64,000 bases of DNA from Chitinophaga sp. LS1. Its GTDB lineage: Bacteria > Bacteroidota > Bacteroidia > Chitinophagales > Chitinophagaceae. Position numbers and translations under genes: made by a program. Shown here piece after piece: positions 15,404 through 24,117 of this stretch. The stretch covers positions 1,612,001-1,676,000 of the forward strand of contig NZ_CP128362.1 in assembly GCF_034274695.1 (NCBI RefSeq). The letters run 5' to 3'. The notes below the pieces were generated by a model, which saw only the letters and a list, made by a program, of their open reading frames with translations, was not told the origin of the DNA and made no database searches. The stretch's first letter is position 1. Each line of letters opens with the position of its first letter.

Positions 15404-16546
15404 ATGACCCAACAGCTAAAATTTAAAGGAACAGCCCTCTTTGACGGGCAGAAAATATTATCGGGAGACAAGGTCCTGATTCTCTCCGAAGACAGGACTA
15501 TCATGGATATCGTATCAGCAGACCTCGCCGGCGAAGGGGTACAGGAAGTGGACGGGATACTCAGTCCGGGGTTTGTAAATACCCATTGTCACCTGGAATT
15601 GTCTCACATGAAAGGGATAATTCCAGAAGGTACCGGGTTACCCGCATTTCTAACACAGGTGATGGAAAAACGGGGGCAACAGGATGATGCCGTTATCAAA
15701 ACGGCTGAGGAAGCCATGTGGGAAAGTGGCATTTCGGCAGTGGGAGATATTTGTAATGGCACTGCTACCCTTGCTCCTAAACAGCATTCCCCCATTTACT
15801 ACCATTCCTTTGTAGAAACAATGGGGTTTGTACCTGTTGCGGCGCAGAGCAGACTGGATTACAGCTTGTCTGTACTGGAACAGTTCAGGCGTTTGAATGG
15901 TGATATGCATTCCTGTTCCGTGGTGCCACATGCTCCGTATTCTGTGAGTAAAGCGCTTTTTTCACTGCTGTCCGTGATACCGGATAATACCCCAATCAGC
16001 ATTCACAACCAGGAAACAGCGGCTGAAAATCAATTATATGCTGATAAAACAGGTGCTTTCCTCGATTTCTATCAGCACTTTGGGATGGATGCAAGTGCCT
16101 TTGTACCCACAGGAGGCACCAGCCTACCTGCATGGCTGCCTTATTTTAAGCACCTGCCGGTGATATTGGTACACAATACTTTTTCTACCAAAGAAGATGT
16201 GGTATTTACTAAACAACATGCCCCTGATGCATACTGGTGCTTATGCCCGCAGGCGAATTTGTATATAGAAAAACGGTTGCCGGATATTTCATTATTACGC
16301 AGTGAGGGATGCGCCATCACGCTGGGCACAGATAGCCTGGCTTCTAATCACCAGTTGTCTATCTGGGAAGAGATACAGGCAATACGTGGACATTATCCGG
16401 AAATCCCACTGGAGGAAATACTGCAATGGGCCACGTTAAATGGCGCGAAAGCATTGGGTATCTCAGCCAGGTATGGCAGTTTTGAAAAAGGGAAGCAACC
16501 GGGTGTAATAGTTATTACTGATAAGGGTAGCAGAAGAATATACTAA
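15404..16546 (+). CDS. Amidohydrolase-superfamily deaminase/hydrolase
   Basis: A 380-residue metal-dependent hydrolase of the chlorohydrolase/cytosine-deaminase type. The metal-binding motif is NTHCHLELSH (about residues 52-61), followed by VVPHAPYSVS (about 174-183), PISIHNQET (about 196-204; His) and ITLGTDSLASNHQLSIWEEI (about 304-323; Asp). The family deaminates or hydrolyses N-C bonds in nucleobases and related compounds (guanine deaminase, SAH deaminase, AtzA-like). Substrate is not evident. It diverges from prfA and is followed by the MscS gene 19 bp later. Confidence 0.88.
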   Translation: MTQQLKFKGTALFDGQKILSGDKVLILSEDRTIMDIVSADLAGEGVQEVDGILSPGFVNTHCHLELSHMKGIIPEGTGLPAFLTQVMEKRGQQDDAVIKTAEEAMWESGISAVGDICNGTATLAPKQHSPIYYHSFVETMGFVPVAAQSRLDYSLSVLEQFRRLNGDMHSCSVVPHAPYSVSKALFSLLSVIPDNTPISIHNQETAAENQLYADKTGAFLDFYQHFGMDASAFVPTGGTSLPAWLPYFKHLPVILVHNTFSTKEDVVFTKQHAPDAYWCLCPQANLYIEKRLPDISLLRSEGCAITLGTDSLASNHQLSIWEEIQAIRGHYPEIPLEEILQWATLNGAKALGISARYGSFEKGKQPGVIVITDKGSRRIY

Positions 16547-16551
16547 TATTG

Positions 16552-16559
16552 TAATTTCG
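16552..16559 (+). promoter_or_regulatory. Near-consensus -7 element just before the mscS-type gene
   Basis: TAATTTCG differs from TAnnTTTG at one position and lies 6 nt before the ATG at 16566. It may be an internal promoter giving a leaderless message. Confidence 0.35.
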
Positions 16560-16565
16560 CATAAT

Positions 16566-17657
16566 ATGACCAATGTACTAGACCAGGTTATTCTTGGCAA
16601 CCCAATCCAGAATTACTTTATTCTGGCTATTGTGCTACTGTTTGTATCGATGATAAAACGGTATCTATCACAATGGCTGGCCAATCTCCTTTTCAAAGAA
16701 GTCAGAAAGTGGGCACCTGACATCGACCAACATGAATTTTCCCACCTGCTGCTGCGACCATTGGAATACTTCTTCCTGCTGGTCGCCTTCATGCTCACGA
16801 TCGATCACCTGAACTTTCCACCGGAACTGAACATCACTGTTTACAATGGGTTTAGTCTGAAGGGGATATTAAGTACACTGCTGGAACTCGCGCTTACATT
16901 ATCCATCATCTGGATCATTCTCCGTGTCATCGATTTCGTGTCGCTGATGATCAGCAAGAGTGCCGATTTGCTACATGATAAGACGGACAACCAGTTCATC
17001 GTGTTCTTCAGGGATTTCTTCAAAGCCATCGTCTTTATTTTTGGTGCCATTGCCTTTATCAGGATCCTTTTTGGGGCGGTGCTGGTCAATAAAATTATTG
17101 CGGGTCTTGGTATCGGTGCTGCGGCCCTCGCCCTCGCTGCCAAGGAAAGTATTGAAAACCTGATTTGTTCTTTCATCATCTTCTTCGATAAGCCTTTCCG
17201 GGTAGGAGATACCGTGAAGGTAGATACTTACCAGGGTGCTGTAGAAAAGATTGGTCTGCGCAGTACACGCATCCGCACCCAGGACAAAACCTTTGTGACT
17301 GTTCCCAACAAGAAAATGGTAGACAGCATCCTGGATAATATTTCGCTGCGTACGCAGCAAAGGGCGGTATTTCGCCTGGAAGTAGCGGGTGATACGGCTG
17401 CAGATAACCTGCTGAAAGTATTACAGGATTTCAAAGCCCTGTTGAAACAGCATGATAAAGTAGCAGACGGCTTTATTGTGAATTTGAACGACTTTACTAA
17501 AGATACGTACGTGATACAGGTTATTTACCTCACCAATGTGATTGAAGGGGTTCCTTTCAATCAATTGAAAAGTGAGATCAACCTTGGTTTTATAAAAATA
17601 CTGGAAAGCCATGGTGTAAAATTATCCAGTACAACGGTGGAGATACACGAGAAATAA
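16566..17657 (+). CDS. Mechanosensitive ion channel of the MscS family
   Basis: A 363-residue membrane protein. Hydrophobic segments lie at about residues 15-33, 66-85, 104-125 and 148-170. The pore-lining helix (NKIIAGLGIGAAALALAAKESIENLICSF, about 177-205) shows the Gly/Ala pattern of TM3 in MscS. The beta domain follows with FRVGDTVKVDTYQGAVEKIGLRSTRIRT and VTVPNKKMVDSILDNIS. The protein opens under membrane tension to release osmolytes. It is probably co-transcribed with the amidohydrolase gene 19 bp upstream or uses its own short promoter. A bidirectional terminator follows. Confidence 0.93.
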   Translation: MTNVLDQVILGNPIQNYFILAIVLLFVSMIKRYLSQWLANLLFKEVRKWAPDIDQHEFSHLLLRPLEYFFLLVAFMLTIDHLNFPPELNITVYNGFSLKGILSTLLELALTLSIIWIILRVIDFVSLMISKSADLLHDKTDNQFIVFFRDFFKAIVFIFGAIAFIRILFGAVLVNKIIAGLGIGAAALALAAKESIENLICSFIIFFDKPFRVGDTVKVDTYQGAVEKIGLRSTRIRTQDKTFVTVPNKKMVDSILDNISLRTQQRAVFRLEVAGDTAADNLLKVLQDFKALLKQHDKVADGFIVNLNDFTKDTYVIQVIYLTNVIEGVPFNQLKSEINLGFIKILESHGVKLSSTTVEIHEK

Positions 17658-17674
17658 GTTATCCACTGTGCATA

Positions 17675-17710
17675 AAAAAAGCCGTTTCAGGATCCTGAGA
17701 CGGCTTTTTT
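17675..17710. terminator. Bidirectional terminator between convergent genes
   Basis: AAAAAAGCCGTTTCAGGA (17675-17692) pairs with 17693-17710 with one G-T type mismatch and no loop beyond the centre. A-tract and T-tract on opposite sides serve the mscS-type gene (plus) and the thioredoxin-like gene (minus). Confidence 0.85.
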
Positions 17711-17726
17711 GTTAGTTTCTTTTATA

Positions 17727-18239
17727 TCAATCTTTATCTTTTCTGTTTGCTTTCAGCAGGATTCTGGCGATATCGCCTTCGAGTGTATCCTGCAGGTCAG
17801 TGCTAACACGACCCAGTTCTTTTCCATCACGAACGATGATGAAAGTTGGTAGTTTCTTTGTCTGGTAGCCTGCCTGTGTACCTGTTTGCAGCTTTTCGTC
17901 AGCACCATAAGTGTGGATCTGTTCATCAGGGCTACCTGCCAGTATCATGATCTTGTAGAGGGCTGGCAACAGGCGGCGGCTTTCGTCATCCCAGGTACCA
18001 ATTATCGCTACCACAGTGAATTTACCACGATTGTCCTTGATATAATTCAGCATGTTTTCATTGGGCTGATATTTGTTTACACCGGCATAGAACCAGGCAA
18101 ACGAGCTATCGTTCATCAATGTTTTCATTTCGATCTTGCCTTTCAGCACCTTTCTTCCGTTAGATGCTGTGGATTGTGCATAAGATAAGGTAGTGGCAAG
18201 TAGGAGGCATGCCCCCATGAGTAATAATTTCAATCGCAT
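17727..18239 (-). CDS. Exported thioredoxin-fold protein without CxxC
   Basis: A 170-residue protein with a signal peptide (LKLLLMGACLLLATTLSYAQ). The body reads as a thioredoxin fold: strand FTVVAIIGTW (about 75-84), a helix DDESRRLLPALYKIM where the redox motif would be, and KLPTFIIVRDGKELGRVS (about 129-146) with the cis-proline. The usual W-C-x-x-C is replaced by W-D-D-E-S, so no dithiol chemistry is possible at that site. A binding or scaffolding role is therefore more likely than oxidoreductase activity. It lies 9 bp after a MerR-family regulator gene on the same strand. Confidence 0.72.
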   Translation of the reverse strand: MRLKLLLMGACLLLATTLSYAQSTASNGRKVLKGKIEMKTLMNDSSFAWFYAGVNKYQPNENMLNYIKDNRGKFTVVAIIGTWDDESRRLLPALYKIMILAGSPDEQIHTYGADEKLQTGTQAGYQTKKLPTFIIVRDGKELGRVSTDLQDTLEGDIARILLKANRKDKD

Positions 18240-18248
18240 AATTTATTT

Positions 18249-18881
18249 TTATAATTGTTCCTTCAGTTCGGTTAAAAATCCTTTTACCTTCAGCAAAGCC
18301 TGTACCATTTCAAAATTACGGGCTGCCAATTTACGATCTTCTTTTAACTTTTGCTTCGCACCCTCGATAGTGTACTTACGCTCACGTAAAAGATGATAGA
18401 TCAGTTTCAGGTGTTGGATATCTTCCTGGCGGAACAAGCGATCGCCTTTTCTATTCTTTTTAGGTTGGAGTATATCGAATTCATTTTCCCAATAGCGGAT
18501 CAGCGATGTATTGACTTTAAACATCGTTGCTACTTCACTTATGGAATAGTATTGTTTGTCAAGCGGCACTGCTTCCAGTGTCTTGATCAGGTCCGGATCG
18601 TCGGCCACTTCTTTCAGCGATTTGCGTCCCCGTTTCTTCTGGGGAGGCTGGGAGGCAGTTACAGATTGGCTGGATACCGCCACTGGTGGTGGTATATCAG
18701 GAGGTAACTGTACCTGTATCCTGCTGGGTATGTTTGGTAAATCGTTCTTCTCTTCCATCTTAGGTCGCTCCACAGCTGGTTTCTGCTGCGGCTCCGGTTC
18801 CTTTTCGGGAATGGGGGGCGCAGGGTCTGGTTTTTTAGGCTCCAGGTTTGAAAATAGATCCAGCTGTTGCATCATATCCAT
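18249..18881 (-). CDS. MerR-family transcriptional regulator
   Basis: A 210-residue protein. The first 90 residues are proline- and charge-rich and look disordered (PKKPDPAPPIPEKEPEP). The MerR-type winged HTH occupies about residues 105-180: YYSISEVATMFKVNTSLIRYWENEFDILQPKKNRKGDRLFRQEDIQHL, then LIYHLLRERKYTIEGAKQKL. There is no effector-binding domain and no metal-binding cysteines, so it belongs to the short MerR type (MlrA/CarA-like DNA-binding module), common in Bacteroidota. Regulon unknown. The stop lies 9 bp before the thioredoxin-fold gene, so the two are co-transcribed. Confidence 0.88.
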   Translation of the reverse strand: MDMMQQLDLFSNLEPKKPDPAPPIPEKEPEPQQKPAVERPKMEEKNDLPNIPSRIQVQLPPDIPPPVAVSSQSVTASQPPQKKRGRKSLKEVADDPDLIKTLEAVPLDKQYYSISEVATMFKVNTSLIRYWENEFDILQPKKNRKGDRLFRQEDIQHLKLIYHLLRERKYTIEGAKQKLKEDRKLAARNFEMVQALLKVKGFLTELKEQL

Positions 18882-18947
18882 TTATGAATACCAAATTACA
18901 AAATTCCGGGGTAGTTTAATTTTTCTACTTTGGGTATATATTCAAAA

Positions 18948-18979
18948 AATCCGCTTTGGCGGGTGGCCGAAGCGGATTT
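18948..18979. terminator. Hairpin terminator after the M23 peptidase gene
   Basis: AAATCCGCTTTGGC pairs with GCCGAAGCGGATTT around a 5-nt loop (one G-T pair), with A-rich flanks and a T-rich run on the minus strand. It separates the M23 peptidase gene from the MerR gene. Confidence 0.75.
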
Positions 18980-19001
18980 CTTATAAGAATTTATGTATTT
19001 A

Positions 19002-19973
19002 TTAATCAAATGATTGGTTGCCGGACCTTGCTATCTTCAGCATTCTGTCAAACTCTTCCGGAGAAAGGTCATTGAAGAAGAAGTACACAGGGTCTACTTT
19101 TTCCCCGTTCTTTTCCACTTCGTAGTGGCAGTGAGGGCCTGTTGACTTACCTGTACTTCCTACCCAACCTAGTACGTCGCCACGTTTTACAGCTGTACCT
19201 GTTTTTACTTTTATCTTAAGCATGTGGCCATAGCGGGTTCTGTACCCATATCCATGGTTTACAACCACATGGTTACCATAGCCTACATCGCTCATGCTGG
19301 CTTCTTCCACCACACCATCGCCGGTGGCGTAGATGGGGGTACCGGCAGGAGCTGCGAAATCAAGACCGGAATGATACTTTACAGTTTTGTATATCGGATC
19401 GATTCTATATCCAAAACCGGAGGCGATACGCTTCAGGTCTTTGTTGGAAACCGGCTGGATGGCCGGGATAGAAGCGAGCATTTTTTGTTTATTTTTTACC
19501 AGGTCATCAATCTTTTCATAAGATTTAGCCTGAATACCAATGCGATGCACTAATTCCTGGAGCAAAGCGCCTGTGCTGGCAATGATTTCGCTGCTGGAAA
19601 AAGAAGCCATCTGGGATAGCTCTTCTTCTTTGGCCATATTGCCGGCCCTGGCACTATCAGGGATAGGAGAGGCTTCGAATATGACGCGATAGATCTCATT
19701 ATCACGGTGTTCCAGTTCGGCCAGCTGGGATTTGACTTCCTTCATACGGCCTTGCATTTCTTCATATTTCTCGTTCATCACTTCCAGATCACGGCGCAGG
19801 TTTTTCTCTTTTGGGGAATCCAGCACTCTATAAGATATGGACAGAAAAATAAATCCTGTGACAATGGCGGCTGAAACAAATCCTAGTATTCGTAATACCT
19901 TTACGCGCAGCGATACTACGAGTTTTTCGTATTTGAGCGTTTGAGTATTATAAAAGTATTTAACCTTCTTCAT
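19002..19973 (-). CDS. M23-family metallopeptidase, membrane anchored (LytM-like)
   Basis: A 323-residue protein. A membrane anchor spans about residues 27-48 (VLRILGFVSAAIVTGFIFLSI). A coiled-coil of Glu/Lys/Met-rich heptads covers about 55-100 (VMNEKYEEMQGRMKEVKSQL). The LytM/M23 domain covers about 190-300: HSGLDFAAPAGTPIYATGDG with the first His/Asp ligand pair and GPHCHYEVEKNG with the HxH ligand. All zinc ligands are present, so it is probably an active peptidoglycan endopeptidase, unlike the EnvC/NlpD-type degenerate forms. It is divergent from alaS. Confidence 0.93.
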   Translation of the reverse strand: MKKVKYFYNTQTLKYEKLVVSLRVKVLRILGFVSAAIVTGFIFLSISYRVLDSPKEKNLRRDLEVMNEKYEEMQGRMKEVKSQLAELEHRDNEIYRVIFEASPIPDSARAGNMAKEEELSQMASFSSSEIIASTGALLQELVHRIGIQAKSYEKIDDLVKNKQKMLASIPAIQPVSNKDLKRIASGFGYRIDPIYKTVKYHSGLDFAAPAGTPIYATGDGVVEEASMSDVGYGNHVVVNHGYGYRTRYGHMLKIKVKTGTAVKRGDVLGWVGSTGKSTGPHCHYEVEKNGEKVDPVYFFFNDLSPEEFDRMLKIARSGNQSFD

Positions 19974-20089
19974 GTGCCGGGCTTATGCTTTAACAGCAGT
20001 AGTAAATTCTATCTGGGGGGCTATTCATACAATGAGGATGAAGTTGGGTGCGGCTTTTCAGTAATTCTTCGCCATTCTGACTTTTTCAA

Positions 20090-20130
20090 TATTTTTGCAC
20101 ACCTTTCGCTTGTGCGACAGGGTGTGCAAA
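20090..20130 (+). promoter_or_regulatory. -7 element and compact hairpin in the alaS upstream region
   Basis: TATTTTTG (20090-20097) matches TAnnTTTG. Overlapping it, TTTGCACACC (20094-20103) pairs with GGTGTGCAAA (20121-20130), with an inner TCGC/GCGA stem. If this promoter is used, alaS mRNA would have a leader of about 160 nt. The hairpin arm overlaps the promoter, so it may instead be a DNA-level site. The rest of 19974-20263 shows no gene. Confidence 0.4.
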
Positions 20131-20263
20131 CCTAAGGGAATTAGACTAAAAGGGCAATCTTTTGAGTGTCAATTTTCTAAACACCACTAGTTGGCTTAAA
20201 ATACAAATTAAAGCCATTTAGGTGACACAAAATTATAATACATACTAATTTTTTCAAATACTT

Positions 20264-22879
20264 ATGACTGCTTCCGAGATTCGCCGGCAATTCCTGGAGT
20301 TTTTTAAATCCAAAGGGCACCACGTAGTGCCATCCGCTCCAGTTGTATTAAAAAACGACCCAACCCTGATGTTTACGAACGCAGGTATGGTTCAGTTTAA
20401 GGACTACTTTCTTGGGAACAAAGTCGCGGAATGGAAGCGAGTGGTCGATACCCAGAAATGTCTCCGTGTAACAGGTAAACAAAATGACCTGGAGGATGTA
20501 GGTATCGATACCTACCATCATACGTTATTCGAAATGCTGGGTAACTGGAGTTTCGGCGATTATTTCAAGAAAGAAGCAATTGCCTGGAGCTGGGAGCTGC
20601 TTACGGAAGTGTATAAATTACCCAAAGACCGTCTCTATGTCACTATTTTTGAAGGGGATGCGTCTGAGAATCTGGAAAAAGACCAGGAAGCCTACGACTT
20701 CTGGAAAAAACACATTTCTGAAGATCGGATCCTTATGGGTAATAAAAAGGATAACTTCTGGGAAATGGGTGACACTGGTCCATGTGGTCCTTGCTCTGAA
20801 ATTCACGTAGACTGCCGTCCGGATGCCGAAAGGAAACTGGTAGATGGTGCTACCCTTGTGAATGGCGACAATGCGCAGGTGATCGAAATCTGGAACAATG
20901 TATTCATGCAGTTCAACCGCCTGCAGGATCAGAGCCTGCAACCCCTGCCAGCCAAGCATGTGGATACAGGGATGGGCTTTGAACGACTGGTACGGGTGAT
21001 TCAGGGTAAATTTTCCAACTACGATACAGATGTGTTCTCTGGCACTATTGATCATATCGAAAAACTGACTGGTGCTAAATACGAGGGAACTGACAGCAAA
21101 AAAGATGTCACTTTCCGTGTACTGGCAGACCACATCCGCGCTATCTGCTTTACTATTGCAGATGACCAGCTGCCCTCCAATACTGGTGCCGGTTATGTAG
21201 TGCGCCGTATACTGCGTAGGGCTGTAAGGTATTATTTTACCTTCCTGGATCGCAAAAAGCCTTTACTTCATGAGCTCGTACCTGTACTTGCACAGCAGTT
21301 CGACGGTGTATTTCCAGAACTGATTCAGCAGCAGGACTTTGTGAAGAAAGTAATTTTCGAAGAAGAAAATAACTTCCTTCGTACTATTGAAAGTGGTATC
21401 CGTCGTATCGAGGACTTTATTGCAGCAAACAGTAAGACGAAATTGGTGGATGGACAGACTGCTTTTGAACTTTACGACACCTATGGGTTTCCTTTTGACC
21501 TGACCAGCCTGATCGCTTCTGAGAATGGCTTCCAAGTAGATGAAGCGGGATATAAAGTTGCTATGGAGCAACAAAAAACCCGTTCCCGCGCCGCTACCGA
21601 ACTGGATATGGGCGACTGGACCATCCTCGAAGACAGCGGTACCACCTTTGTAGGTTACAGCCTGGATACCACCCATACCAAAGTAACCAAGTACCGTAAA
21701 ATCAAAGCTAAAGGCAAAGAACAATACCAGCTCGTACTGAGCCAAACCCCTTTCTACGCTGAAAGTGGCGGACAGGTGGGCGATACCGGTACACTGGATT
21801 TCAATGGTGAAAAGATCAGCGTAACTGATACCAAAAAGGAAAACGACCTGATCGTTCACTTTACCGACAAGCTGCCTGCTACTATCAATACCACTGTCAC
21901 CGCGACTATCAATAAAGATAAACGCCAGCAGACTACCCTGAACCACTCTGCTACTCACCTCCTGCACGCTGCCCTGCGCCAGGTACTGGGTACACACGTA
22001 GCACAGAAAGGCTCGCTGGTAAACCCTGAAGCCCTCCGCTTCGACTTCTCTCACTTTGCAAAAGTGACTGACGAAGAACTGGCGCAGATCGAAGACATCG
22101 TGAATGAAAAGATCCGCGCTAATATCCCTGTCGTAATACAGGAACTGCCTAAAGAAGAAGCAATGAAACTGGGCGCTATGGCCCTGTTCGGCGAAAAATA
22201 CGGCGATATTGTACGCGTGGTGATCATGGATCCACACTACTCTGTTGAGTTCTGTGGTGGTACCCACATTGGTAGCACAGGCGAACTGGGTCTCTTCAAA
22301 TTCCTCTCTGAAGGCGCAGTAGCTGCAGGTGTACGCCGTATTGAAGGTGTAACCGGCGCTCATGCACTGGCTTTTGTAAATGAACAACTGCAACAGCTGA
22401 AAGAGGTGAAAGCAGTCCTGAAAAATCCAAAAGAACCAGTCAAGGCTGTTGAAACCCTGATCGCTGACAAAGCTGGTCTGGAAAAACAATTGGAAGTCTT
22501 TGAACAGGAAAAGGTAAAACAACTTGCTGCAGGTCTGCTGGAAAAAGCAGAGAAAGTAAACGGCATCAACTTCATCGGTAGCGTTGTGAGCGTGAACAGC
22601 GCCGACGCACTGAAGCAGCTGTGCTTCCAGCTGAAAACAGAACTGACTGATTACGTATTTGTCTTCGCTGCCAATGTAGGTGGTAAAGCAAACGTAGCAG
22701 TGATGATCGCTGATAATTTAGTGGCCGACAAAGGACTGGAAGCACCTAAAATTATCAAGGAGAAAATTTCCGGCCTCATCAAAGGCGGCGGCGGAGGTCA
22801 GAAATCCTTCGCATCTGCCGGTGGTCAGGAAACTGATAAGCTGGATCAGGTGATCAAAGCAGTAAAAGAGATACTCTAA
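20264..22879 (+). CDS. alaS: Alanyl-tRNA synthetase
   Basis: An 871-residue, full-length class II synthetase that charges tRNA-Ala. The N-terminal catalytic domain starts SEIRRQFLEFFKSKGHHVVPSAP, with FTNAGMVQFKDYFLG and GDTGPCGPCSEIH (about residues 169-181). The editing domain has the zinc motif HSATHLLHAALRQVLG (about 564) and CGGTHIGSTGELG (about 664). The C-terminal C-Ala domain ends in the glycine-rich GGGGGGQKSFASAGG. A short stem-loop terminator at 22893-22916 follows. No truncation or frameshift. Confidence 0.98.
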   Translation: MTASEIRRQFLEFFKSKGHHVVPSAPVVLKNDPTLMFTNAGMVQFKDYFLGNKVAEWKRVVDTQKCLRVTGKQNDLEDVGIDTYHHTLFEMLGNWSFGDYFKKEAIAWSWELLTEVYKLPKDRLYVTIFEGDASENLEKDQEAYDFWKKHISEDRILMGNKKDNFWEMGDTGPCGPCSEIHVDCRPDAERKLVDGATLVNGDNAQVIEIWNNVFMQFNRLQDQSLQPLPAKHVDTGMGFERLVRVIQGKFSNYDTDVFSGTIDHIEKLTGAKYEGTDSKKDVTFRVLADHIRAICFTIADDQLPSNTGAGYVVRRILRRAVRYYFTFLDRKKPLLHELVPVLAQQFDGVFPELIQQQDFVKKVIFEEENNFLRTIESGIRRIEDFIAANSKTKLVDGQTAFELYDTYGFPFDLTSLIASENGFQVDEAGYKVAMEQQKTRSRAATELDMGDWTILEDSGTTFVGYSLDTTHTKVTKYRKIKAKGKEQYQLVLSQTPFYAESGGQVGDTGTLDFNGEKISVTDTKKENDLIVHFTDKLPATINTTVTATINKDKRQQTTLNHSATHLLHAALRQVLGTHVAQKGSLVNPEALRFDFSHFAKVTDEELAQIEDIVNEKIRANIPVVIQELPKEEAMKLGAMALFGEKYGDIVRVVIMDPHYSVEFCGGTHIGSTGELGLFKFLSEGAVAAGVRRIEGVTGAHALAFVNEQLQQLKEVKAVLKNPKEPVKAVETLIADKAGLEKQLEVFEQEKVKQLAAGLLEKAEKVNGINFIGSVVSVNSADALKQLCFQLKTELTDYVFVFAANVGGKANVAVMIADNLVADKGLEAPKIIKEKISGLIKGGGGGQKSFASAGGQETDKLDQVIKAVKEIL

Positions 22880-22892
22880 AATTCTTTTCTAT

Positions 22893-22916
22893 AGCGCCCT
22901 CCGACCGGAGGGCGCT
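22893..22916 (+). terminator. Terminator after alaS
   Basis: AGCGCCCTCC and complement around GACC, followed by TTTTC, 14 bp after the alaS stop. Confidence 0.85.
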
Positions 22917-22966
22917 TTTCATTTCCCCCTTGTCGATTTTAACTTTTCCTTTATACCTCCCCCCTA

Positions 22967-22974
22967 TAAATTTG
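22967..22974 (+). promoter_or_regulatory. -7 promoter element of the PDZ-protein gene
   Basis: TAAATTTG matches TAnnTTTG, 20 nt before the ATG at 22995. A T-rich stretch (TTTT) occurs about 25 bp upstream but no clean TTTG -33 box is evident. Confidence 0.6.
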
Positions 22975-22994
22975 CCCTTGTAAATCATATAAAC

Positions 22995-24038
22995 ATGAAT
23001 AAGCTCTTACAAAAATTCGCTTTAGCGGGTTTCACCTGCCTTACCTTTAGTATGGCTTACGCGCAGGAACCAGCACCCAAGGGCGATAAACTGGGTGAGT
23101 ACGACGAGATCATTATCAAAAGAAACAGCAATAAGGACGGAAAAGTAACAGTCGAAATCAAGGATGGTAATGTGTTGGTAGATGGTGAGAAACTGGAATC
23201 CTACAAGGATGGAGACATCTCTGTATACCGCCGCAAGATCCGTCCGATGGATGGCAACAACTTCAACTTTAACATGCCGCAACACCGTAGCATGCAGTTC
23301 TTCGGTGAAGGACCTGACAACATTCGTCCAGGCAAAGCGCTGCTGGGTGTACTGACTGAAAAGAAAGAAGCTGCAGGTGCGACTGTGAAAGATGTGTCTA
23401 AAGAAAGTCCCGCTGATAAAGCTGGTTTGAAAGTAGGTGATGTGATCACAAAAGTAGATGCTGATAAGATCGAAGAACCCAAAGATCTATTTGAGAAAAT
23501 TGGTAAGCACGAACCTGGCGATAAAGTGACTGTGACCTACCTGCGTGATAAGAAAGAAAGCACTGCTAACGTGACACTGGATGAAAGGAAGCAACCTGAA
23601 TTTGGTTTCAACCGTGGTCGTGATGACAATGATGGGCCGGAAGATTTCTTCCGTATGATGCCGCCAAATGGTGGTCGTTTTGACTTCCGTGAAGATGAAG
23701 GTGGAGATGACGATCGTGGTGGGCCACGTAGTTTCAACAGGGATGACCGTCGTGAAAATGATGTGAAACTGGGTCTGTCTGTACAAGACACTGAAGATGG
23801 AAATGGCGCTGTGGTACTGACCATAGCCCCAGGTTCTGCTGCAGAAAAAGCAGGTTTCAAACCTAAAGATATCATCACCTCCCTGGCTGGAACCAGCATC
23901 AGTTCTACCCGCGATGTGACAAATGCGTATAGGGAAAATAAGAATAAGGGCACTGTGGATGTACAGGTGAAGAGAGATGGAAAAACACAGACCTTACAGG
24001 TGAAAGTACCAAAGAGATTGCATAAAGCGGATTTATAG
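22995..24038 (+). CDS. Exported protein with two PDZ domains
   Basis: A 347-residue protein with a signal peptide (NKLLQKFALAGFTCLTFSMAYAQ, about residues 2-24). Two PDZ domains are visible. The first covers about 113-195: LLGVLTEKKEAAGATVKDVSKESPADKAGLKVGDVITKVDADKI. The second covers about 255-345: GLSVQDTEDGNGAVVLTIAPGSAAEKAGFKPKDIITSLAG. A Gly/Asp/Arg-rich linker lies between them (about 205-250). There is no protease domain upstream of the PDZ modules, so this is not an HtrA protease. A periplasmic peptide-binding or scaffolding role is inferred. It is a single gene between a promoter at 22967 and a terminator at 24064-24105. Confidence 0.85.
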   Translation: MNKLLQKFALAGFTCLTFSMAYAQEPAPKGDKLGEYDEIIIKRNSNKDGKVTVEIKDGNVLVDGEKLESYKDGDISVYRRKIRPMDGNNFNFNMPQHRSMQFFGEGPDNIRPGKALLGVLTEKKEAAGATVKDVSKESPADKAGLKVGDVITKVDADKIEEPKDLFEKIGKHEPGDKVTVTYLRDKKESTANVTLDERKQPEFGFNRGRDDNDGPEDFFRMMPPNGGRFDFREDEGGDDDRGGPRSFNRDDRRENDVKLGLSVQDTEDGNGAVVLTIAPGSAAEKAGFKPKDIITSLAGTSISSTRDVTNAYRENKNKGTVDVQVKRDGKTQTLQVKVPKRLHKADL

Positions 24039-24063
24039 GGCAAGCATATTGTTCCGCCTTTAG

Positions 24064-24105
24064 TAAAAAGAGGATGTCTCCATGAGCGGAGGCAACCTCT
24101 TTTTA
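24064..24105. terminator. Bidirectional terminator between the PDZ and aldehyde dehydrogenase genes
   Basis: TAAAAAGAGG (24064-24073) pairs with 24096-24105, with an inner TCTCC/GGAGG pairing, and A- and T-tracts on either side between convergent genes. Confidence 0.75.
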
Positions 24106-24117
24106 CATTTTATGTCA

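Noticed and set aside
21263..22522. Minus-strand open frame of 419 codons inside alaS
   Set aside because: Long but antisense to a well-conserved synthetase; rich in Phe/Gln/Tyr as expected for the complement of such codons.
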